Positions 6,054-8,001 of a stretch of DNA of 8,001 bases are shown here, in pieces. The notes beneath the pieces were generated by a model. The model made no database searches. It was given only the letters and a program-made list of their open reading frames with translations, and was not told where the DNA came from. Location: the NCBI GenBank assembly GCA_900754805.1, contig CAAEEE010000338.1, positions 1 through 8,001 of the forward strand, read 5' to 3'. Both the position numbers and the translations under genes were made by a program. Source of the DNA: Clostridia bacterium. Its GTDB lineage: Bacteria > Bacillota > Clostridia > Peptostreptococcales > Anaerovoracaceae. The stretch's first letter is position 1; the number at the start of each line of letters is the position of its first letter.

Positions 6054-6082
6054 TTGTTTTCGTGAAAAAATCAACTTATAAT
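6054..6082 (+). promoter_or_regulatory. Sigma-A promoter of the BMP lipoprotein gene
   Basis: TTGTTT (6054-6059), a 17-base spacer and a perfect TATAAT (6077-6082). Transcription would begin near 6089, giving a leader of about 55 bases that is AT-rich and shows no obvious structure. It is too short for a purine riboswitch, although BMP transporters of Clostridia often carry one. Confidence 0.75.
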
Positions 6083-6144
6083 GAAGCTACAATCTATTTT
6101 AATTTTTAAATTCAATTTCAAAGAGAAAAGACAAAGGAGAAAAG

Positions 6145-7356
6145 ATGAAAAAGGTTTTAAGTGTTTTACTGGTAATCGTAATGATTTTCTCGCTTGCGGC
6201 TTGCGGAAGCGAAGGGGGGCAGACAAAAGATGAAGTTTACAAAGTAGGCATGGTATGTATCGGCGACGAAAACGCTGCTTACGACAGAAACTTCTACATG
6301 GCAGCAGACGCTGCGAAGGAACAGCTTGCAGCAAAGGGCATCAATATCGAATGGACTTATACATACAACCATCCGGAAGGTGACCCGGTTGCAACAGACA
6401 ACAGAGAGCTTGCAGAAATGGGATGCATCGCAGTGTTCAATAACTCCTACGGAATGGAACCGGCAATGCTTACCGTTGCTGCTGACTACCCGGACACGGT
6501 TTTCGCAGCACTTACAAACGAAGCTTCTCAGAGAGATTCTTTAGACAATACAGTTAACGCATTTCCAAGCGTATACGAAGGACGTTACCTTGCAGGCGTT
6601 GCTGCAGGCATGAAACTTCAGGAAATGATTGATAACGGAGACATCAAGGCGAAAGACGCAGTTATCGGTTATGTAGGCGCTTATACATTCGCAGAAGTTA
6701 TCTCCGGATATACAGCATTCTACCTTGGCGCGAAGAGCGTTTGCCCGAGCGTTACCATGATGGTTGAGTTCATCGGCTCCTGGGGCGACCCGACTATGGA
6801 AGCCGCAACTGCTCAGGACTTAATCGACAGAGGCGCAGTACTGATTTCCCAGCACTCCGACTCCACAACTCCGGCTACAACCGCGCAGTCCAACAATGTA
6901 TTCCATGTTGGTTACAATCTTGACATGACAGACGTTGCGCCGGACGCATCCATCATTTCTTCCAGAATCGACTGGACAAACTACTTCGTATATGTAATCG
7001 AAACAATTGTAAACGGCGGAACAGTTGACCAGGATTACAAAGAACACGGATTTGCTGAGGGAGACGTAGCACTTACAACTCTGAATGAAAAAGTTGCGGC
7101 AGCAGGAACAGCAGACAAACTTACAGAAGTAGAAGGAAAACTTGCTGACGGAAGCCTTCACGTATTTGATACGAGCACATTTACCGTTAAAGGCAAGACT
7201 CCGACAGAGGGTCTTGTGGACATGGACGGAGACTTTAAGGGCGAAGAAGATTATAACGCAATCTTTGATGGATACTATCACGAATCTCACTTCAAGTCGG
7301 CTCCGAACTTTGATCTCAGAATCGACGGAATCGACCTGATTAACGAAAAATACTAA
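6145..7356 (+). CDS. BMP-family lipoprotein, ABC transporter substrate-binding protein (purine nucleoside type)
   Basis: A 403-residue extracellular binding lipoprotein. The signal peptide (K2-K3, hydrophobic core to about 17) ends in the lipobox L-A-A-C20, where lipid would be attached, followed by a short G/S/E-rich linker. The BMP (Med/PnrA/TmpC) domain is visible as Y32-K-V-G-M-V (first strand), V97-F-N-N-S-Y-G, F140-P-S-V-Y-E-G-R-Y-L-A-G-V-A-A-G, I174-G-Y-V-G-A-Y and G230-A-V-L-I-S-Q-H-S-D. The E-G-x-Y-L-A-G motif is typical of this family, whose known members bind purine nucleosides. It is longer than most members (about 330-360), mainly after residue 320. AAAGGAG lies five bases before the ATG. 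Codons look strongly selected and alternative-frame stops are few, fitting a highly expressed gene. The next gene is its ATPase. Exact ligand is unproven. Confidence 0.92.
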   Translation: MKKVLSVLLVIVMIFSLAACGSEGGQTKDEVYKVGMVCIGDENAAYDRNFYMAADAAKEQLAAKGINIEWTYTYNHPEGDPVATDNRELAEMGCIAVFNNSYGMEPAMLTVAADYPDTVFAALTNEASQRDSLDNTVNAFPSVYEGRYLAGVAAGMKLQEMIDNGDIKAKDAVIGYVGAYTFAEVISGYTAFYLGAKSVCPSVTMMVEFIGSWGDPTMEAATAQDLIDRGAVLISQHSDSTTPATTAQSNNVFHVGYNLDMTDVAPDASIISSRIDWTNYFVYVIETIVNGGTVDQDYKEHGFAEGDVALTTLNEKVAAAGTADKLTEVEGKLADGSLHVFDTSTFTVKGKTPTEGLVDMDGDFKGEEDYNAIFDGYYHESHFKSAPNFDLRIDGIDLINEKY

Positions 7357-7378
7357 AAACAAACGCATTTTATATAAG

Positions 7379-7415
7379 CCTAAAAGGGGACTTTCAAGTC
7401 CTCTTTTGGCGTTTT
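7379..7415 (+). terminator. Intergenic hairpin after the BMP gene, terminator or attenuator
   Basis: The arms 7379-7393 and 7396-7409 form about 14 base pairs with one bulged T and one G-U pair around a small TTCA-type loop, followed by G-C-G and four T residues. An outer AAACGC/GCGTTT pairing (7361-7366 with 7409-7414) could extend it. The T tract is short, so partial termination is likely. That would give more binding protein than ATPase transcript. Confidence 0.65.
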
Positions 7416-7451
7416 AAATAAGCGTAAGACAGAGAAAGAACAGACAAAAAT

Positions 7452-7494
7452 CGGTAATACTTGGTAAATAAATAAGAAACTTGGTAATATATTA
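7452..7494 (+). repeat. GGTAA direct repeats with a possible promoter ahead of the ATPase gene
   Basis: ACTTGGTAA occurs at 7459-7467 and again at 7479-7487, exactly 20 bases apart, with a related CGGTAATA at 7452-7459. The two longer copies are similar over about 18 bases. TTGGTA (7461-7466) and TAATAT (7485-7490) are 18 bases apart and could act as -35 and -10, but transcription would then begin only about 8 bases before the ATG at 7505. Function is uncertain. Confidence 0.4.
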
Positions 7495-7504
7495 AGAAAA
7501 AACA

Positions 7505-8001
7505 ATGGAAAAAATTCATGCAGTAGAATTTAAGGGAATCACGAAGCGATTCGGCAGTGTGGCTGCAAACAATGCGGTGGATTTGTATCTCGATAAGGGC
7601 GTTATCATGGCTTTGCTGGGCGAAAATGGCTCCGGCAAAACGACGCTCATGAATATGCTCGCAGGCATTTACTTCCCGGATGATGGACAGATTTTGATTG
7701 ACGGAAAGCCTGTGACAATTTCATCGCCGAAAGACGCATTTGATAACAAAATCGGAATGATTCATCAGCACTTCAAACTGGTCGATGTTTTTACAGCGGC
7801 AGAAAATGTAGTGCTTGGGTTAGAAGAAAAGGGGAAGCTCGACCGCAGGGCAGTCTCCGCAAAAGTAAAAGAAATCAGTGAAAAATACGGGTTTGAAATA
7901 GATCCTGATAAGAAAATCTACGAAATGTCTGTTTCGGAAAAACAGACGGTAGAAATTATAAAAGTATTGTACAGAGGTGCTGACATTCTCATCCTCGATG
8001 A
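7505..8001 (+). CDS. ABC transporter ATP-binding protein of the BMP-type nucleoside importer (5' part)
   Basis: The first 165 codons of a cytoplasmic ATPase are present, cut by the window edge just after Walker B. Visible parts are Walker A G39-E-N-G-S-G-K-T-T, the Q-loop Gln88 (H-Q-H-F-K-L, typical of the YufO/NupO nucleoside-importer ATPases), the signature region M141-S-V-S-E-K-Q and Walker B I161-L-I-L-D. The signature has Ser where LSGGQ-type loops have the second Gly; S-V-(G/S)-E-x-Q variants are known in the first half of two-domain sugar and nucleoside ATPases. The full protein is probably about 500 residues with two ATPase domains, and permease genes are expected next. The start is chosen by family alignment; only a weak A-rich Shine-Dalgarno precedes it. 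It lies 148 bases after the binding protein gene. Confidence 0.93.
   Translation, partial: MEKIHAVEFKGITKRFGSVAANNAVDLYLDKGVIMALLGENGSGKTTLMNMLAGIYFPDDGQILIDGKPVTISSPKDAFDNKIGMIHQHFKLVDVFTAAENVVLGLEEKGKLDRRAVSAKVKEISEKYGFEIDPDKKIYEMSVSEKQTVEIIKVLYRGADILILD

Noticed and set aside
5972..6144. Purine riboswitch upstream of the BMP gene, suggested by ATATGG at about 6017
   Set aside because: The following bases lack the conserved purine-aptamer core and loop sequences, and the ATATGG falls before the predicted transcription start, directly behind a terminator.
6820..7368. Long minus-strand open frame (182 codons) opposite the BMP gene
   Set aside because: It is the antisense of a well-conserved lipoprotein gene with strong codon bias, shows no family motif and is Cys/Val-rich as expected of a shadow frame.

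Overview
The window looks like chromosomal DNA from an anaerobic Clostridia-type Firmicute. The signs are moderate GC, AGGAGG-type ribosome binding sites, close gene packing, a Bacillus/Clostridium-type xpt, and a BMP lipoprotein with an L-A-A-C lipobox. No rRNA, tRNA, CRISPR array, insertion sequence or phage gene is visible. No species can be named from the sequence alone.

Left part (1-3666, all minus strand): one cobamide operon, read right to left. It holds an AP-endonuclease-2-type TIM-barrel protein, cobT, cobU, cobS and the 5' end of a second CobU-like P-loop protein. CobU activates adenosylcobinamide(-phosphate) to the GDP form. CobT makes alpha-ribazole-phosphate from a lower-ligand base. 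CobS joins the two. No corrin-ring or de novo genes are seen, so the cluster is a nucleotide-loop assembly or salvage module. The TIM-barrel gene at its head is best explained as a CbiR-like remodelling hydrolase that removes an unwanted nucleotide loop from an imported cobamide, after which the other enzymes would rebuild it. Notable details are a 7-codon in-frame mini-ORF with a hairpin just ahead of cobS, an acidic insertion in CobS, and two CobU-type P-loop proteins flanking cobS.

Middle (3667-3856): a divergent promoter region. It has a near-consensus sigma-A promoter reading right, an extended -10 reading left, and an imperfect inverted repeat between them.

Right of that (3857-6016, plus strand): a three-gene operon of an EamA/DMT transporter, an HD-domain phosphohydrolase and xanthine phosphoribosyltransferase (xpt). 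It closes with a strong intrinsic terminator.

Far right (6017-8001, plus strand): the start of a BMP-family (purine nucleoside type) ABC transporter. A lipoprotein binding protein with its own promoter is followed by a hairpin that probably reduces readthrough, then an AT-rich repeat/promoter region, then the ATPase gene cut by the window edge. With xpt, this half of the window points to purine salvage. No purine or cobalamin riboswitch was recognised.
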